NCBI RefSeq assembly: GCF_006716565.1
Contig: NZ_VFPG01000001.1
Location: forward strand, 2,418,001 to 2,482,000
Origin: Nocardia bhagyanarayanae
GTDB taxonomy: Bacteria; Actinomycetota; Actinomycetes; Mycobacteriales; Mycobacteriaceae
Length of the DNA: 64,000 nt
Direction: 5' to 3'
Below the pieces are notes generated by a model that was not told where the DNA came from, did not search any database, and saw nothing but the letters and a program-made list of their open reading frames with translations. Position numbers and translations under genes: made by a program. Of this stretch, positions 38,195 through 48,775 are shown one piece after another. The first letter of the stretch is position 1; each line of letters begins with the position of its first letter.

Positions 38195-38759
38195 CGGCGG
38201 TGCCACATCGTGGAGCGGGAGATGGTCACGGTGCCGAGAAACCGGCAGGAGGTCGACGTCGAAGGCTGGTCCGCGGAGCGACTCACCGCCCACGGAGCGC
38301 TGTGCTGCATCAAGGCTTGCCGTCCTCCTGGATCTTTGGAACAACGGAGTCGTAACCTAGTTGTGACTTCGACCGCATTTACGGTAACGAAACGATTGCG
38401 GGGTCCGCAAGCGGTGTGGGCGATCTATCCAAACATGTGAGATTGATCACCGTAACAGCACGGAATATCTCACTGTTTCCGGGGCACTCGAGTGAGGCTG
38501 TTCGACGACGATTTGTAGTAGACAGCCGTCGGTTCCCGGCTCGAGCGGCTCTACCTGGCAAACCCCCAACAAACTACTCGCCAGTAGCCTTGGCCAGCGG
38601 TTTTTCCGGCCGACGGCCACGCCCGTGACCTGCGCCACTTAGGATGAACGTGGCCGATTGGCCCTCCATGTGACTGGTTAGAGTCCGACCCGACCCGCTT
38701 CCGACGTCGGGCCGCCAACAAAGACGTTGTCATCACAACGCAGACGAGACGGTGAGTAC
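38195..38759. promoter_or_regulatory. Long divergent promoter region, M23 peptidase / sucCD
   Basis: 565 bp with no gene. It contains a CRP-like palindrome (38436-38451), a TAGGTT-like -10 on the minus strand near 38352-38360 for the peptidase, and TAGAGT near 38679 as a possible -10 for sucCD. CTCACT-to-AGTGAG pairing (about 38470-38497) could form a hairpin. Actinobacterial cell-wall hydrolases often carry c-di-AMP riboswitches, but I could not find that motif's conserved core here. Confidence 0.5.
38436..38451. promoter_or_regulatory. CRP-like binding site
   Basis: TGTGA-GATTGA-TCACC matches the mycobacterial CRP consensus TGTGAN6TCACA at nine of ten defined bases. It lies between the M23 peptidase and sucC, about 310 bp before sucC. 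cAMP control of TCA-cycle and cell-wall genes is known for CRP in M. tuberculosis; the target promoter here is uncertain. Confidence 0.55.
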
Positions 38760-39926
<1,167 letters not shown>

Positions 39927-39937
39927 GGAAACCGGAA

Positions 39938-40852
39938 ATGTCTATCTTCCTGAACAAGGACTCGAAGGTCATCGTCCAGGGCATCACCGGCGGCGAGGGC
40001 ACCAAGCACACCGCACTGATGCTCAAGGCGGGCACCCAGGTCGTCGGCGGTGTCAACGCGCGCAAGGCGGGCACCACCGTCGCGCACACCGACAAGGACG
40101 GCAACGCGGTCGAGCTGCCGGTGTTCGGCACCGTCGCGGAGGCCATGAAGGAGACCGGCGCGGACGTCTCCATCGCGTTCGTCCCGCCGAAGTTCGCCAA
40201 GGACGCCATCATCGAGGCCATCGACGCGGAGATCCCGCTGCTCGTGGTCATCACCGAGGGCATCCCGGTGCAGGACACCGCCTACGCGTGGGCCTACAAC
40301 GTGGAGAAGGGCAACAAGACCCGGATCATCGGCCCGAACTGCCCCGGCATCATCACCCCCGGCGAGGCGCTGGTCGGCATCACCCCGGCCAACATCACCG
40401 GCAAGGGCCCGGTCGGCCTGGTCTCGAAGTCCGGCACGCTGACCTACCAGATGATGTACGAGCTGCGCGATTTCGGCTTCTCGACCGCCATCGGCATCGG
40501 CGGCGACCCGGTCATCGGCACCACCCACATCGACGCCATCGAGGCGTTCGAGAAGGACCCGGAGACCAAGCTCATCGTCATGATCGGCGAGATCGGCGGC
40601 GACGCCGAGGAGCGGGCCGCGGCCTACATCAAGGCCAACGTCACCAAGCCGGTGGTCGGCTACGTCGCGGGCTTCACCGCCCCCGAGGGCAAGACCATGG
40701 GTCACGCGGGCGCGATCGTCTCCGGCTCGGCGGGCACCGCCCAGGCGAAGAAGGACGCGCTGGAGGCCGCGGGCGTGAAGGTCGGCAAGACGCCGTCCGA
40801 GACCGCCGCGCTCGCCCGCGAGATCCTCGAGAAGGCCAGCATCAGCGCCTGA
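39938..40852 (+). CDS. sucD: Succinyl-CoA synthetase alpha subunit
   Basis: 304 residues. It binds CoA and carries the phosphohistidine. CoA-binding motif [38 protein letters not shown], and the phosphorylated His256 in [16 protein letters not shown]. Forms the heterodimer with SucC, with which it shares an operon. A strong hairpin 18 bp after the stop ends the operon. Confidence 0.97.
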   Translation: MSIFLNKDSKVIVQGITGGEGTKHTALMLKAGTQVVGGVNARKAGTTVAHTDKDGNAVELPVFGTVAEAMKETGADVSIAFVPPKFAKDAIIEAIDAEIPLLVVITEGIPVQDTAYAWAYNVEKGNKTRIIGPNCPGIITPGEALVGITPANITGKGPVGLVSKSGTLTYQMMYELRDFGFSTAIGIGGDPVIGTTHIDAIEAFEKDPETKLIVMIGEIGGDAEERAAAYIKANVTKPVVGYVAGFTAPEGKTMGHAGAIVSGSAGTAQAKKDALEAAGVKVGKTPSETAALAREILEKASISA

Positions 40853-40870
40853 TTCGGATCGAAATCGTTA

Positions 40871-40904
40871 CGAGGGCCGCCTTTCTCCGGGAAGGCGGCC
40901 CTCG
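40871..40904 (+). terminator. Hairpin terminator after sucCD
   Basis: CGAGGGCCGCCTT (40871-40883) pairs perfectly with AAGGCGGCCCTCG (40892-40904) around an 8-nt loop, 18 bp after the sucD stop. A T-tract is absent, as is common in high-GC actinobacteria. Confidence 0.8.
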
Positions 40905-41017
40905 TCGTCGGTCCGTCCGGTCGTCCGGCCAGTTGCTTAAGGATGACCCGAACGGACGAGTGCAGTAGCGTCAAGAGAGATCCAGCCGAACAACGACTCG
41001 ACGTAGGAGACGACGAC

Positions 41018-42073
41018 ATGTCATACCCGACCGGGGGCTCCGGGTACAACACACCCGCGACGCCCTCCGCACCATCCAGCCTCGGCCAGTCCACTGGTGG
41101 TGCCAGCACAGGTACGAGCGCTTCCGGTTCCGATGCCAAGGGGCTGCCGTTCTTCCTGGTGGTCGGTGTCGCCGCGCTCGGCGTGATCAACTTCCTGCTC
41201 GGATTCCTGCCGTTCGCGGTCGAGGAGATCGAGCGCTCCGGCGCCACCATCACCGGTGACAGCTACAGCGGTTTCACGCTGTTCGGCGCGCCCGCCGCGC
41301 TCGGGCTGCTGCTGCTCGGTGGTCTGTTCGCCGGATTCTCGTTGCTGCCCAAGCAGAATTGGAAGGGCGCGGCCGCCGCCGCGTCGGCCGCGGGCTTCCT
41401 CCTCCTGCTGTTCCAGACCATCGCGCTACCGGACCAGCTCACCGCGGAGTTCGGCGCGTGGGTGCTGATCTTCCTCGCGCTGGTGCAGACCGGCGTCGCG
41501 GTCGCCGCGGTGCTCTTCGAGGCGGGCATCGTCAAGGCGCCCGCACCCAAGCCCGCGTCCGCGCAGGGCGCGCAGGGTGGTTTCGGCGGCCAGGCCCAGG
41601 GCGGCTACGGCCAGCAGCAGTTCGGCCAGGCCGGTCAGTACGGCCAGCAGAGCCAGCCGAGTCAGCCCGTCTTCGGTCAGCAGCCGGGTCAGACCTACGG
41701 CCAGCAGTCCTACGGCACCGGCCCGCAGTACCAGTCGCAGCAGCAGCCGTACGGCCAGAGCCAGCCGAGTCAGCCGGCCTACGGTCAGCAGCAGCCGGGC
41801 CAGTCCTACGGCCAGCAGTCCTACGGTCAGCAGCCGGGTTACGGTGCGCCGCAGCAGGGTTCGCCGTACGGCGCCGCGCCCGCGCAGCAGCAACCGCGTC
41901 CGGACGAGAGCGCCACGCAGCACTTCGGCGGCGCGCAGCCCGGCCAGCAGCAGTACGGTGCGCCCGGCTACGGCCAGCAGCCCCAGCAGAGCCAGCCGTT
42001 CGGCGGCGAGAAGCCGTCCGACCCGGCCAGCGACGCCACCCAGGCTTTCCGTCCGTCGGACGACAACAAGTAA
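41018..42073 (+). CDS. DUF5336-like membrane protein with Gln/Gly/Tyr-rich tail (34-kDa antigen type)
   Basis: 351 residues. A short Gly/Ser/Pro-rich start precedes four hydrophobic helices (about 41-185: [40 protein letters not shown] and two more). From about 190 to the end the protein is a low-complexity repeat of YGQQQ/QPSQP/GYG units with some 35% glutamine. It corresponds to the actinobacterial 34-kDa antigenic homologue at the same locus (Rv0954). Probably envelope or division related. ATG at 41018 follows AGGAG. Confidence 0.87.
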   Translation: MSYPTGGSGYNTPATPSAPSSLGQSTGGASTGTSASGSDAKGLPFFLVVGVAALGVINFLLGFLPFAVEEIERSGATITGDSYSGFTLFGAPAALGLLLLGGLFAGFSLLPKQNWKGAAAAASAAGFLLLLFQTIALPDQLTAEFGAWVLIFLALVQTGVAVAAVLFEAGIVKAPAPKPASAQGAQGGFGGQAQGGYGQQQFGQAGQYGQQSQPSQPVFGQQPGQTYGQQSYGTGPQYQSQQQPYGQSQPSQPAYGQQQPGQSYGQQSYGQQPGYGAPQQGSPYGAAPAQQQPRPDESATQHFGGAQPGQQQYGAPGYGQQPQQSQPFGGEKPSDPASDATQAFRPSDDNK

Positions 42074-42085
42074 GAGACGCAGGTA

Positions 42086-42122
42086 CCGCGAGCACCTACC
42101 CCGACCGGGTGGGTGCTCGCGG
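42086..42122 (+). terminator. Hairpin terminator after the 34-kDa-antigen-like gene
   Basis: CCGCGAGCACC (42086-42096) pairs with GGTGCTCGCGG (42112-42122) across a 15-nt loop, 12 bp after the stop codon. Confidence 0.75.
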
Positions 42123-42168
42123 CGCGCCTGACCCGCTCACCTCGGGAAAGGTGTCACGCTGAAGTGCC

Positions 42169-43782
42169 ATGAACTCGTCACGGAACTCTCTCGTCCGCTG
42201 GACCGGTGGGGAATCCGACACATCGGAATCGCCGATGCGTAGCGGTCATCCGTCCGAAGCCGACGAATCCGGGTTCCTGTCCCTCACTCCGGAACGCGCC
42301 AGGGTTCTGCTGCTCGTCGCCGCCCGCCCCGCCACCTTCGCGCTCAGCGCGATCGTGGTGCTCGTGCTGGTCACGTTGCTCGCCGCGGGCAGCGGATTGG
42401 ACGGCGCCTCGGGCGCCATCGCGGCGAGCTGGCTTGCGGTGCACCAGGTTCCGCTGGTGATCGGAAAGACCACGCTCGGCCTGCTTCCGCTGCTGCCGAC
42501 CGCGCTGCTGCTCGGCGCGGCGGGGCGGGAGTGCTACCACGCGGTGGCGCCGAACAGTTCGCGCACCGATCTCGGCTGGGTGGTGGGGGCCGCGCTCGGC
42601 GGACCGCTGCTGCTCACGGCGGTCTGCCTGGCCGTCGCGGAGGACGCCTCCGCGGTGGTCGCGCTGCAACCGCCGAACAGCCTCGCCGCCTTCGGCTGGG
42701 TCCTCTTCCTGCACCTCCTCGCGGCGGGCGCCGGTATCGCGCTGCGGATGCGACGCCGGATCGTCGACCTGGCGCGCGCGCCCGAATGGGCGATCGCGGG
42801 CGTCCACGGCGCGGGCCGTACGGTGCTTCGCCTGCTCGGCTGCGCCGCGGCGGTCACCCTGGTGTCGTTTCTCGCGCGTTGGGGCGACATCGGCGATACC
42901 TACCGCTCCGCCGGAAATGCCTGGGGCTTCATCGGTCTGACGCTGCTGTCGCTGGCCTACCTGCCGAATGTCGTGCTCGGCACGCTCGGCGTCCTGATGG
43001 GCGCGAGCGCGAATTTCGGCGAGGCCTCGATCGGCCTGTTCGCCGTGGTCGGCGGACCGGTTCCGGCGGTGCCGGTGATGGCGGCGGTGCCGACCGGACC
43101 GGCGGCGGCCTGGTGGGCGGTGCTGCTGGTGATCCCCGCGGCGGTCGGCGCGCTCGGCGGCGTGGACGCCGCACGCACTTCCGGCGACCGCCGCACCGCG
43201 CCGTGGGCGACCCTGACCTCCGCAGGCACTGCGACCTTGCTGCTCGTGCTGCTCGGCGCGCTGGCGGGCGGAGAACTCGGCTCCTTCGGGCGGGTCGGGC
43301 TGGAGCTGCCGATCTTCGCTCTGGTGAGCTTCGTGTGGCTGGCCGCGGCGGGCTACGTCGGCCTGGTCTCCGCCAGGTACTTCATCGCTCCGGTCGGCGC
43401 GGTGCTGCCCGGCTACGACTACGACGAGTACGACGCGGACTACTACGACACCGACGCGGACTACTACTACGACGACTCGGACGACTACGAATCCGACGGC
43501 TATCGCTACGCGGACGACGAGTACGCCGACGACTTCCGGGACGACGACTACCACGAGGACGAGTACTACGACGACCGGTACTACGACGACTCGGACGAGG
43601 ACGACCCACACCACGACGACCCGCACCATGACGACGATCCCGACGAAGCCCTCGACGGCGAGCTCGTAGACGACCCGCCCACCCTGACGACCGCCCCGCG
43701 CCAAGCCGCGCCGGACATCGTCGACGCCGAGGTCGTCGAAACCGACGCGGACCTCGACCCCCGCCCAGACGGCACACGCTAG
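42169..43782 (+). CDS. DUF6350-like polytopic membrane protein with Asp/Tyr-rich tail
   Basis: 537 residues. After about 40 polar residues come roughly ten hydrophobic helices (45-405), matching the actinobacterial family at the Rv0955 position. The last 130 residues are extremely acidic, with alternating Asp and Tyr (DYYDTDADYYYDDSDDYE) and a His/Asp stretch (DDPHHDDPHHDDDP). Such a tail could bind metal ions or drive phase behaviour; that is conjecture. ATG at 42169 or the in-frame ATG at 42235 are both possible. Confidence 0.82.
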   Translation: MNSSRNSLVRWTGGESDTSESPMRSGHPSEADESGFLSLTPERARVLLLVAARPATFALSAIVVLVLVTLLAAGSGLDGASGAIAASWLAVHQVPLVIGKTTLGLLPLLPTALLLGAAGRECYHAVAPNSSRTDLGWVVGAALGGPLLLTAVCLAVAEDASAVVALQPPNSLAAFGWVLFLHLLAAGAGIALRMRRRIVDLARAPEWAIAGVHGAGRTVLRLLGCAAAVTLVSFLARWGDIGDTYRSAGNAWGFIGLTLLSLAYLPNVVLGTLGVLMGASANFGEASIGLFAVVGGPVPAVPVMAAVPTGPAAAWWAVLLVIPAAVGALGGVDAARTSGDRRTAPWATLTSAGTATLLLVLLGALAGGELGSFGRVGLELPIFALVSFVWLAAAGYVGLVSARYFIAPVGAVLPGYDYDEYDADYYDTDADYYYDDSDDYESDGYRYADDEYADDFRDDDYHEDEYYDDRYYDDSDEDDPHHDDPHHDDDPDEALDGELVDDPPTLTTAPRQAAPDIVDAEVVETDADLDPRPDGTR

Positions 43783-43799
43783 GGCCCGCCAACCATTCC

Positions 43800-43931
43800 G
43801 ACTGAATGTCACCCTCACCGGCCAGCACCGGCTCGAGGTCACCTTCGGTCGAAACGGCCGGGGTGGACTGAATGTCACCTTCACTGGGTGCGGGCGGCCC
43901 GAGGTCACCTTCGGTCGAGATGGTCGCGGCG
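43800..43931. repeat. Two tandem 66-bp repeats in the purN upstream region
   Basis: GACTGAATGTCACC occurs at 43800 and 43866, and the 19-bp CGAGGTCACCTTCGGTCGA occurs identically at 43834 and 43900, so the period is exactly 66 bp. Within each unit the core GTCACC(T/C)TC appears twice, giving four copies about 31-35 bp apart. The whole 304-bp gap (43783-44086) has no convincing gene; open frames there only reflect the repeat. Confidence 0.85.
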
Positions 43932-44086
43932 GGCTGGCTCGGACGGAGGTGAAGGCACGCGCTAGCATCCGCGCGTTTCGCCGTGCTCGCCACCGGTCGA
44001 AAGTCGCGAACAGCCCACCGACTAGGCTTTACTCCGGCGGCGCCCCGATCCGGCCGCCGTTCCGACCGATACGCAGGAGTAGAGCG

Positions 44087-44743
44087 CTGACGTCTCCGCA
44101 TGCCCAGTGGGCGCCCGCCGCGGCGCCGGCCACCGTAGTCGTGCTCGCCTCGGGCACCGGGTCGCTGCTGCGCGCGCTCCTCGACGCGGCGAGCGCCGCC
44201 GGCTATCCCGCGAAGATCGTCGCGGTCGGCGTGGACCGTGTCTGCGCCGCCACCGAGCACGCCGACGCCGCCGGCGTTCCGCATTTCCGGGTGGCGCTGA
44301 AGGATTTCCCCGACCGCATGGCATGGGATGCCGCGCTGACCGAGGCGGTGGCCGCCTACGAGCCGGACCTGGTGGTCTCGGCCGGATTCATGAAGATCCT
44401 CGGTCCCGCGTTCATGAACCGCTTCGGCGGACGGATCATCAATACCCACCCCGCGCTGCTGCCGTCGTTTCCCGGTGCGCACGGCGTCCGTGACGCGCTC
44501 GCGTACGGGGTGCGGGTCACCGGCTCGACGGTGCACCTGGTCGACTCGGGCGTCGACACCGGACCGATCCTCGCGCAGGAGGCGGTGCCGGTGCTGCCCG
44601 ACGACGACGAGGAAACCCTGCACGAGCGGATCAAGGTTGTCGAGCGACGGTTGCTGGCGGAGGTTGTCGCCGCCGTCGCGACGCGAGGCATTGTCTCCGA
44701 CGGACGAAAGGCAGTAATTCCAGATGAGCGGGTGCGCCAGTGA
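44087..44743 (+). CDS. purN: Phosphoribosylglycinamide formyltransferase
   Basis: 218 residues. It transfers the formyl group of 10-formyl-THF to GAR in purine synthesis. Motifs: [56 protein letters not shown] with the catalytic Asn-His-Asp set, and [14 protein letters not shown]. No ATG or GTG is well placed; CTG at 44087 lies 7 bp after AGGAG (44075-44079) and matches the expected N-terminus length. Overlaps purH by GTGA. Confidence 0.93.
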   Translation: MTSPHAQWAPAAAPATVVVLASGTGSLLRALLDAASAAGYPAKIVAVGVDRVCAATEHADAAGVPHFRVALKDFPDRMAWDAALTEAVAAYEPDLVVSAGFMKILGPAFMNRFGGRIINTHPALLPSFPGAHGVRDALAYGVRVTGSTVHLVDSGVDTGPILAQEAVPVLPDDDEETLHERIKVVERRLLAEVVAAVATRGIVSDGRKAVIPDERVRQ

Positions 44744-46341
44744 GTGAGCGTAGCGAAACGACCGTGGTTCCGGCCGATCGCAAGGCGATCAACAGGGCGC
44801 TGGTGAGCGTCTACGACAAGACGGGGCTCATCGAGCTCGCGACCGGTCTGCACGCGGCGGGCATCGAGCTGGTCTCCACCGGTTCGACGGCCGCCAAGAT
44901 CGCCGACGCAGGCATCCCGGTGACCAAGGTCGAGGAACTGACCGGATTCCCGGAGACGCTGGACGGCCGGGTCAAGACCCTGCATCCGAGGGTGCACGCG
45001 GGCATCCTCGCCGACACGCGCAAGCAGGAGCACGTCGACCAGCTGGTCGAACTGGGCGTCGAGGCGTTCCAGCTCGTGGTGGTGAACCTGTACCCGTTCA
45101 CCCAGACGGTGGCCAGCGGTGCGAGCCCGGACGAATGCGTCGAGCAGATCGACATCGGCGGCCCGTCCATGGTGCGCGCGGCCGCGAAGAACCACCCGTC
45201 GGTCGCCGTGGTCGTGGACAGCGGCGACTACGACGACGTGCTCGCCGCGGTGAAGTCCGGCGGCTTCACGCTGGCGCAGCGGACGGCGTTGGCCGCCAAG
45301 GCCTTCCAGCACACCGCGAGCTACGACGTCGCGGTGGCGAGCTGGATGACCAGCGTGCTGGCCCCCGGCGTGGCCGAGGAGCCCGCGAGCACGCCGTTCC
45401 CGGGATGGATCGGCGGCAGCTGGGAGCGCGCCGCGGTGCTGCGCTACGGCGAGAACCCGCACCAGGCGGCGGCGCTGTACACCGACAACGACGGTTCGGT
45501 CGGGCTGGCGCAGGCGGAGCAGTTGCACGGCAAGGAGATGTCGTACAACAACTACACCGATGCCGACGCCGCGTGGCGCGCCGCCTACGACCACGAGGCG
45601 CCCGCTGTGGCGATCATCAAGCACGCCAACCCGTGCGGCATCGCGATCGGCGCCGACATCGCCGAGGCGCACCGCAAGGCGCACGCCTGCGACCCGGTGA
45701 GCGCCTTCGGCGGCGTGATCGCGGCCAACCGCGAGGTCACCGTGGAGATGGCCGAGCAGGTCGCCGACATCTTCACCGAGGTCATCGTGGCGCCGTCCTA
45801 CGCGGACGGCGCCGTCGAGGTGTTGCAGCGCAAGAAGAACGTGCGCATCCTGGTCGCCGAGCCGCCGCAGCGGGCGGGCGCCGAGCTGCGTCCGATCAGC
45901 GGCGGCGCGCTGTTGCAGCAGCGCGACATCCTCGACGCCGAGGGCGACGACTCGGCCAACTGGACCCTCGCCACCGGCGAGCCCGCGGACGAGCAGACCC
46001 TCGCCGATCTCGAATTCGCTTGGCGCGCCTGCCGCGCGGTGAAGTCCAACGCCATCCTGCTCGCCCACGACGGCGCGTCGGTCGGCGTCGGCATGGGGCA
46101 GGTCAACCGGGTGGACGCGGTGCAGCTCGCGGTGCAGCGCGCGGGGGACCGGGCCAAGGGGTCGGTCGCCGCCTCCGACGCGTTCTTCCCGTTCCCGGAC
46201 GGACCGCAGCAGCTGATCCAGGCCGGTATCCGCGCCATCGTGCAGCCCGGTGGTTCGGTCCGCGACCAGGAGACCATCGACCTGGCCCGCGAGGCCGGAG
46301 TGACGCTCTACCTCACCGGGTCGCGCCACTTCGCGCACTGA
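44740..46341 (+). CDS. purH: Bifunctional AICAR transformylase/IMP cyclohydrolase
   Basis: 533 residues. It performs the last two steps to IMP. The N-terminal IMP cyclohydrolase part shows [20 protein letters not shown] and [15 protein letters not shown]. The C-terminal transformylase part has [29 protein letters not shown] (Lys-His site), [12 protein letters not shown] and [13 protein letters not shown] start overlaps the purN stop. A strong intrinsic terminator follows at 46350. Confidence 0.97.
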   Translation: MSERSETTVVPADRKAINRALVSVYDKTGLIELATGLHAAGIELVSTGSTAAKIADAGIPVTKVEELTGFPETLDGRVKTLHPRVHAGILADTRKQEHVDQLVELGVEAFQLVVVNLYPFTQTVASGASPDECVEQIDIGGPSMVRAAAKNHPSVAVVVDSGDYDDVLAAVKSGGFTLAQRTALAAKAFQHTASYDVAVASWMTSVLAPGVAEEPASTPFPGWIGGSWERAAVLRYGENPHQAAALYTDNDGSVGLAQAEQLHGKEMSYNNYTDADAAWRAAYDHEAPAVAIIKHANPCGIAIGADIAEAHRKAHACDPVSAFGGVIAANREVTVEMAEQVADIFTEVIVAPSYADGAVEVLQRKKNVRILVAEPPQRAGAELRPISGGALLQQRDILDAEGDDSANWTLATGEPADEQTLADLEFAWRACRAVKSNAILLAHDGASVGVGMGQVNRVDAVQLAVQRAGDRAKGSVAASDAFFPFPDGPQQLIQAGIRAIVQPGGSVRDQETIDLAREAGVTLYLTGSRHFAH

Positions 46342-46349
46342 CCCGAGCG

Positions 46350-46394
46350 AACGCGGAGAGCGGATTCCGAAAGGAGTCCGCTCTCTGCGTTTTT
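46350..46394 (+). terminator. Intrinsic terminator after purNH
   Basis: AACGC-G-GAGAGCGGA (46350-46364) pairs with TCCGCTCTC-T-GCGTT (46377-46391), followed by five Ts (46390-46394). This is one of the few canonical stem-plus-U-tract terminators in the window. Confidence 0.9.
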
Positions 46395-46525
46395 CGTGTT
46401 CGGACAGCTGCGAAGCAATCGATGCCTCGGGGCCGCAACGCTTTTCGGTAACCAACTGGACGTCTGGATCTCATTATCCGGTATGGAATCCCCGGAACAG
46501 TATTTCCATGGTGCAGAATGTACGC

Positions 46526-47413
46526 ATGCGTATCGTGGTCGCCGGGACATCGGGGTTCCTCGGCAAGTATCTGGTCTCCAAGCTGAACGACGAGGGCCAC
46601 GACGTGGTCCGCCTGGTGCGCCGCGAAGCCGTGCGCCCGGACGAAATCAGCTGGGACCCTTACGGTTCGAGCTTCGACAGCGGCATCGTGGCGGGTGCGG
46701 GCGCGGTGATCAACCTGTGCGGCGCGACCGTCGCGGGCAAGCGCTGGTCGCCCGCGTACAAGGAGGAGATGCGCGACAGCCGCATCGTGCCGTCCAGGGT
46801 GCTGTCCAGGGCGGTCGCCGAGACCGGTGTCCCCGTCCTGCTCAACGCCTCGGCCGCCGGTTGGTACGGCGACAGCGGCGACCAGGACGTCGACGAATTC
46901 GCGCCGCATGGAACGGATTTCCTCGGCACCATGTGCCGGGATTGGGAAGCGGCGACCGAGGCCGCCTCCGCCGCCGGTGTCCGGGTGGTGCTGCTGCGCA
47001 CCGCGAACGTGCTCTCCGCCGACTCCATGCTGATCGAGAAGCTGCGCCCGCTGTTCCGGCTCGGACTCGGCGGCAAGTTCGGCACCGGCCGCCAGTACCT
47101 GCCGTGGATCACCCTGCACGACTGGCTCGCCGCGGTGAACTGGCTTTTGACGTTCTCCGTCTCCGGCCCGGTGAACCTGTCCGCCCCCGAGACCGTCACC
47201 AACGCCGAGTTCACCTCCGCCTTCGCCGCGGCGATGAACCGGCGCGCCGTGCTGACGCTGCCCGGCGCCGTGCTGAAGCTGATCGGCGGCGAAGGCGGCG
47301 CCGAGCTGCTGCACGGGCACAAGATGGTGCCGAAGGTGCTGGTGGGCAACGGTTTCGAGTTCGCGCACGGCACCCTGGATCAGGCGATGAAGTACACCTT
47401 CGCCGTGCGCTGA
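46526..47413 (+). CDS. TIGR01777 family NAD(P)-binding epimerase-like protein
   Basis: 295 residues. Extended-SDR start RIVVAGTSGFLGKYLVSKL, then AVINLCGATVAGKRW, NASAAGWYGDSGDQDVDE and LLRTANVLSADS, diagnostic of TIGR01777. Substrate unknown; eukaryotic SDR39U1 is related. The fused paralogue at 35429 has an added SRPBCC domain. ATG at 46526 lies 6 bp after CAGAAT (leaderless); ATG at 46508 would add six residues. Confidence 0.9.
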   Translation: MRIVVAGTSGFLGKYLVSKLNDEGHDVVRLVRREAVRPDEISWDPYGSSFDSGIVAGAGAVINLCGATVAGKRWSPAYKEEMRDSRIVPSRVLSRAVAETGVPVLLNASAAGWYGDSGDQDVDEFAPHGTDFLGTMCRDWEAATEAASAAGVRVVLLRTANVLSADSMLIEKLRPLFRLGLGGKFGTGRQYLPWITLHDWLAAVNWLLTFSVSGPVNLSAPETVTNAEFTSAFAAAMNRRAVLTLPGAVLKLIGGEGGAELLHGHKMVPKVLVGNGFEFAHGTLDQAMKYTFAVR

Positions 47414-47454
47414 GCGGTTCGTCGAACGGCGAAGGCCGGTCCGGCGAACGTCGC

Positions 47455-47907
47455 TCAGGCGGCGCTGAGCACCGTCCGTTTGCCCAGCGGCGCCTTCAGC
47501 GGGATCTCCATGGTGCCGAACACGGCGATCATCACGCACATCCGGCCGACGGCGTCGGCGCGGGTGCCGCCGCGCAATTCCACCGTGACCGTCGTGTCGG
47601 TCTCGGTGGTCACCGCGTCCACGCCGTAGCACTCCGGCGCGCCGGTCTGGAAATTGACGGCGATCCTGTCGTCGGCGACGCGAGCCCACGAGGTGAACGG
47701 GATGGGGTGCGCGCCGACGATCGTCGGATCGGCCGTGAACGGCTGGCCTTGCGGCTGCGCGACCTCGCTCGGCGTGGGCGGCGCGGTAGTGGTGACACCA
47801 GGCGTGGTGTTCTGTTGCGCGCCATCGTCGTTCGAGCTACCGCACCCCGTGACGGCGAGGCCGAGCAGCAGGGTGGCGACGGCGAGACTGGTGCGGCGGC
47901 GATTCAT
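47455..47907 (-). CDS. Putative lipoprotein
   Basis: 150 residues. A basic start MNRRRTSLAVATLLLGLAVTGC gives a signal peptide with lipobox LAVTGC, so Cys is at residue 22; a Thr/Pro-rich linker follows. The mature domain ends RMCVMIAVFGTMEIPLKAPL and has two further Cys that could pair. It should be anchored on the outer face of the membrane. Function unknown. It converges with the epimerase gene and diverges from the lectin/LysM gene. Confidence 0.82.
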   Translation of the reverse strand: MNRRRTSLAVATLLLGLAVTGCGSSNDDGAQQNTTPGVTTTAPPTPSEVAQPQGQPFTADPTIVGAHPIPFTSWARVADDRIAVNFQTGAPECYGVDAVTTETDTTVTVELRGGTRADAVGRMCVMIAVFGTMEIPLKAPLGKRTVLSAA

Positions 47908-48076
47908 GGCGACCACCCTAGTGGGAGGAACGTCATAGTGAACACTCCGGGAACCCTGCGCGTACTCCGCTCGCCGACGTGCGCTCGACTGTAGATTCGC
48001 TCCCGGTGCGGGCCAGCAGCATACGGCCCGCATCGATGTCGAATGCTCTGCACAGTTGATCTTCGAAAGGAAAAAC

Positions 48077-48655
48077 GTGGGCGACACGCTGCGCGTAGGC
48101 GAAGAACTTGCACTCGGCCATTCCCTGAGCGGCGGTGCTTACACCCTGACTCTGCAATCGGACGGCAACCTCGTCCTGTCGGAGCCGGATGGAAACGTCG
48201 TCTGGGCCACTCAGACTCACGATCAGGGTGTGGAGCGGGCGACGCTACAGCACGACGGCAACTTCGTGCTCTACAAGGGTGAGGGCGCCGCTTGGTCGAC
48301 CGAGACCAACGGCAAGGACGCGGACCGGCTCGTCGTCCAGGCCGACCGCAACGTGGTGCTGTACGGCGCCGACGGCAGCGCGCTGTGGGCGTCGGACACC
48401 AACACCGACAACCCGCTGCCCGCTCCGGAGGAGCCCGCCGCGGCCCCGGCCGAGGAGCAGGTCGCGGAGCAGGCGCCCCCGCCGCCCGCGCCCGAGCCCG
48501 AGTTGCGCACCTACACCGTGGAACCGGGCGACACCCTGTGGGTGATCGCCGAGCGCTTCTACGGCGACGGCAACCGCTACCAGGAGATCGCCGAAGCCAG
48601 TGGCATTCCGAACCCCGACGCGATCGAACCCGGTCAGGTGCTGACGATTCCGTAG
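48077..48655 (+). CDS. Bulb-type lectin domain plus LysM protein
   Basis: 192 residues. The N-terminal 110 residues are a monocot-mannose-binding-type beta-prism with three QxDxNxVxY-like sites: LQSDGNLVLSE, LQHDGNFVLYK and VQADRNVVLYG (the last lacks the Asp-Gly). A Pro/Ala/Glu linker follows, then a LysM domain (TYTVEPGDTLWVIAERFYG to IEPGQVLTIP) that binds peptidoglycan-type glycans. No signal peptide is visible, so export would be non-classical. GTG at 48077 follows AAAGG by 6 bp. Confidence 0.85.
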   Translation: MGDTLRVGEELALGHSLSGGAYTLTLQSDGNLVLSEPDGNVVWATQTHDQGVERATLQHDGNFVLYKGEGAAWSTETNGKDADRLVVQADRNVVLYGADGSALWASDTNTDNPLPAPEEPAAAPAEEQVAEQAPPPPAPEPELRTYTVEPGDTLWVIAERFYGDGNRYQEIAEASGIPNPDAIEPGQVLTIP

Positions 48656-48685
48656 TCGGCACACCGTCTACGCCTGCGAAAAGCA

Positions 48686-48722
48686 ACGTGGGACCCCGGG
48701 ACTTGCGCTCGGGGTCCCACGT
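48686..48722. terminator. Bidirectional hairpin between convergent genes
   Basis: ACGTGGGACCCC (48686-48697) pairs with GGGGTCCCACGT (48711-48722), 13-nt loop. It lies between the lectin/LysM gene and the P-loop kinase operon that converge here, and CTTTCG follows on the plus side. Confidence 0.8.
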
Positions 48723-48775
48723 CTTTCGCCTGAGTGGTCTGAGGGCGCTTGCGCGCTAGCGGCTTTCGCCGGTGG

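Noticed and set aside
43382..44623. Minus-strand frame with repeated EGDIQS/STEGDL peptides
   Set aside because: The peptides are only a translation of the 66-bp tandem DNA repeat; the frame runs antisense through purN and a membrane protein.
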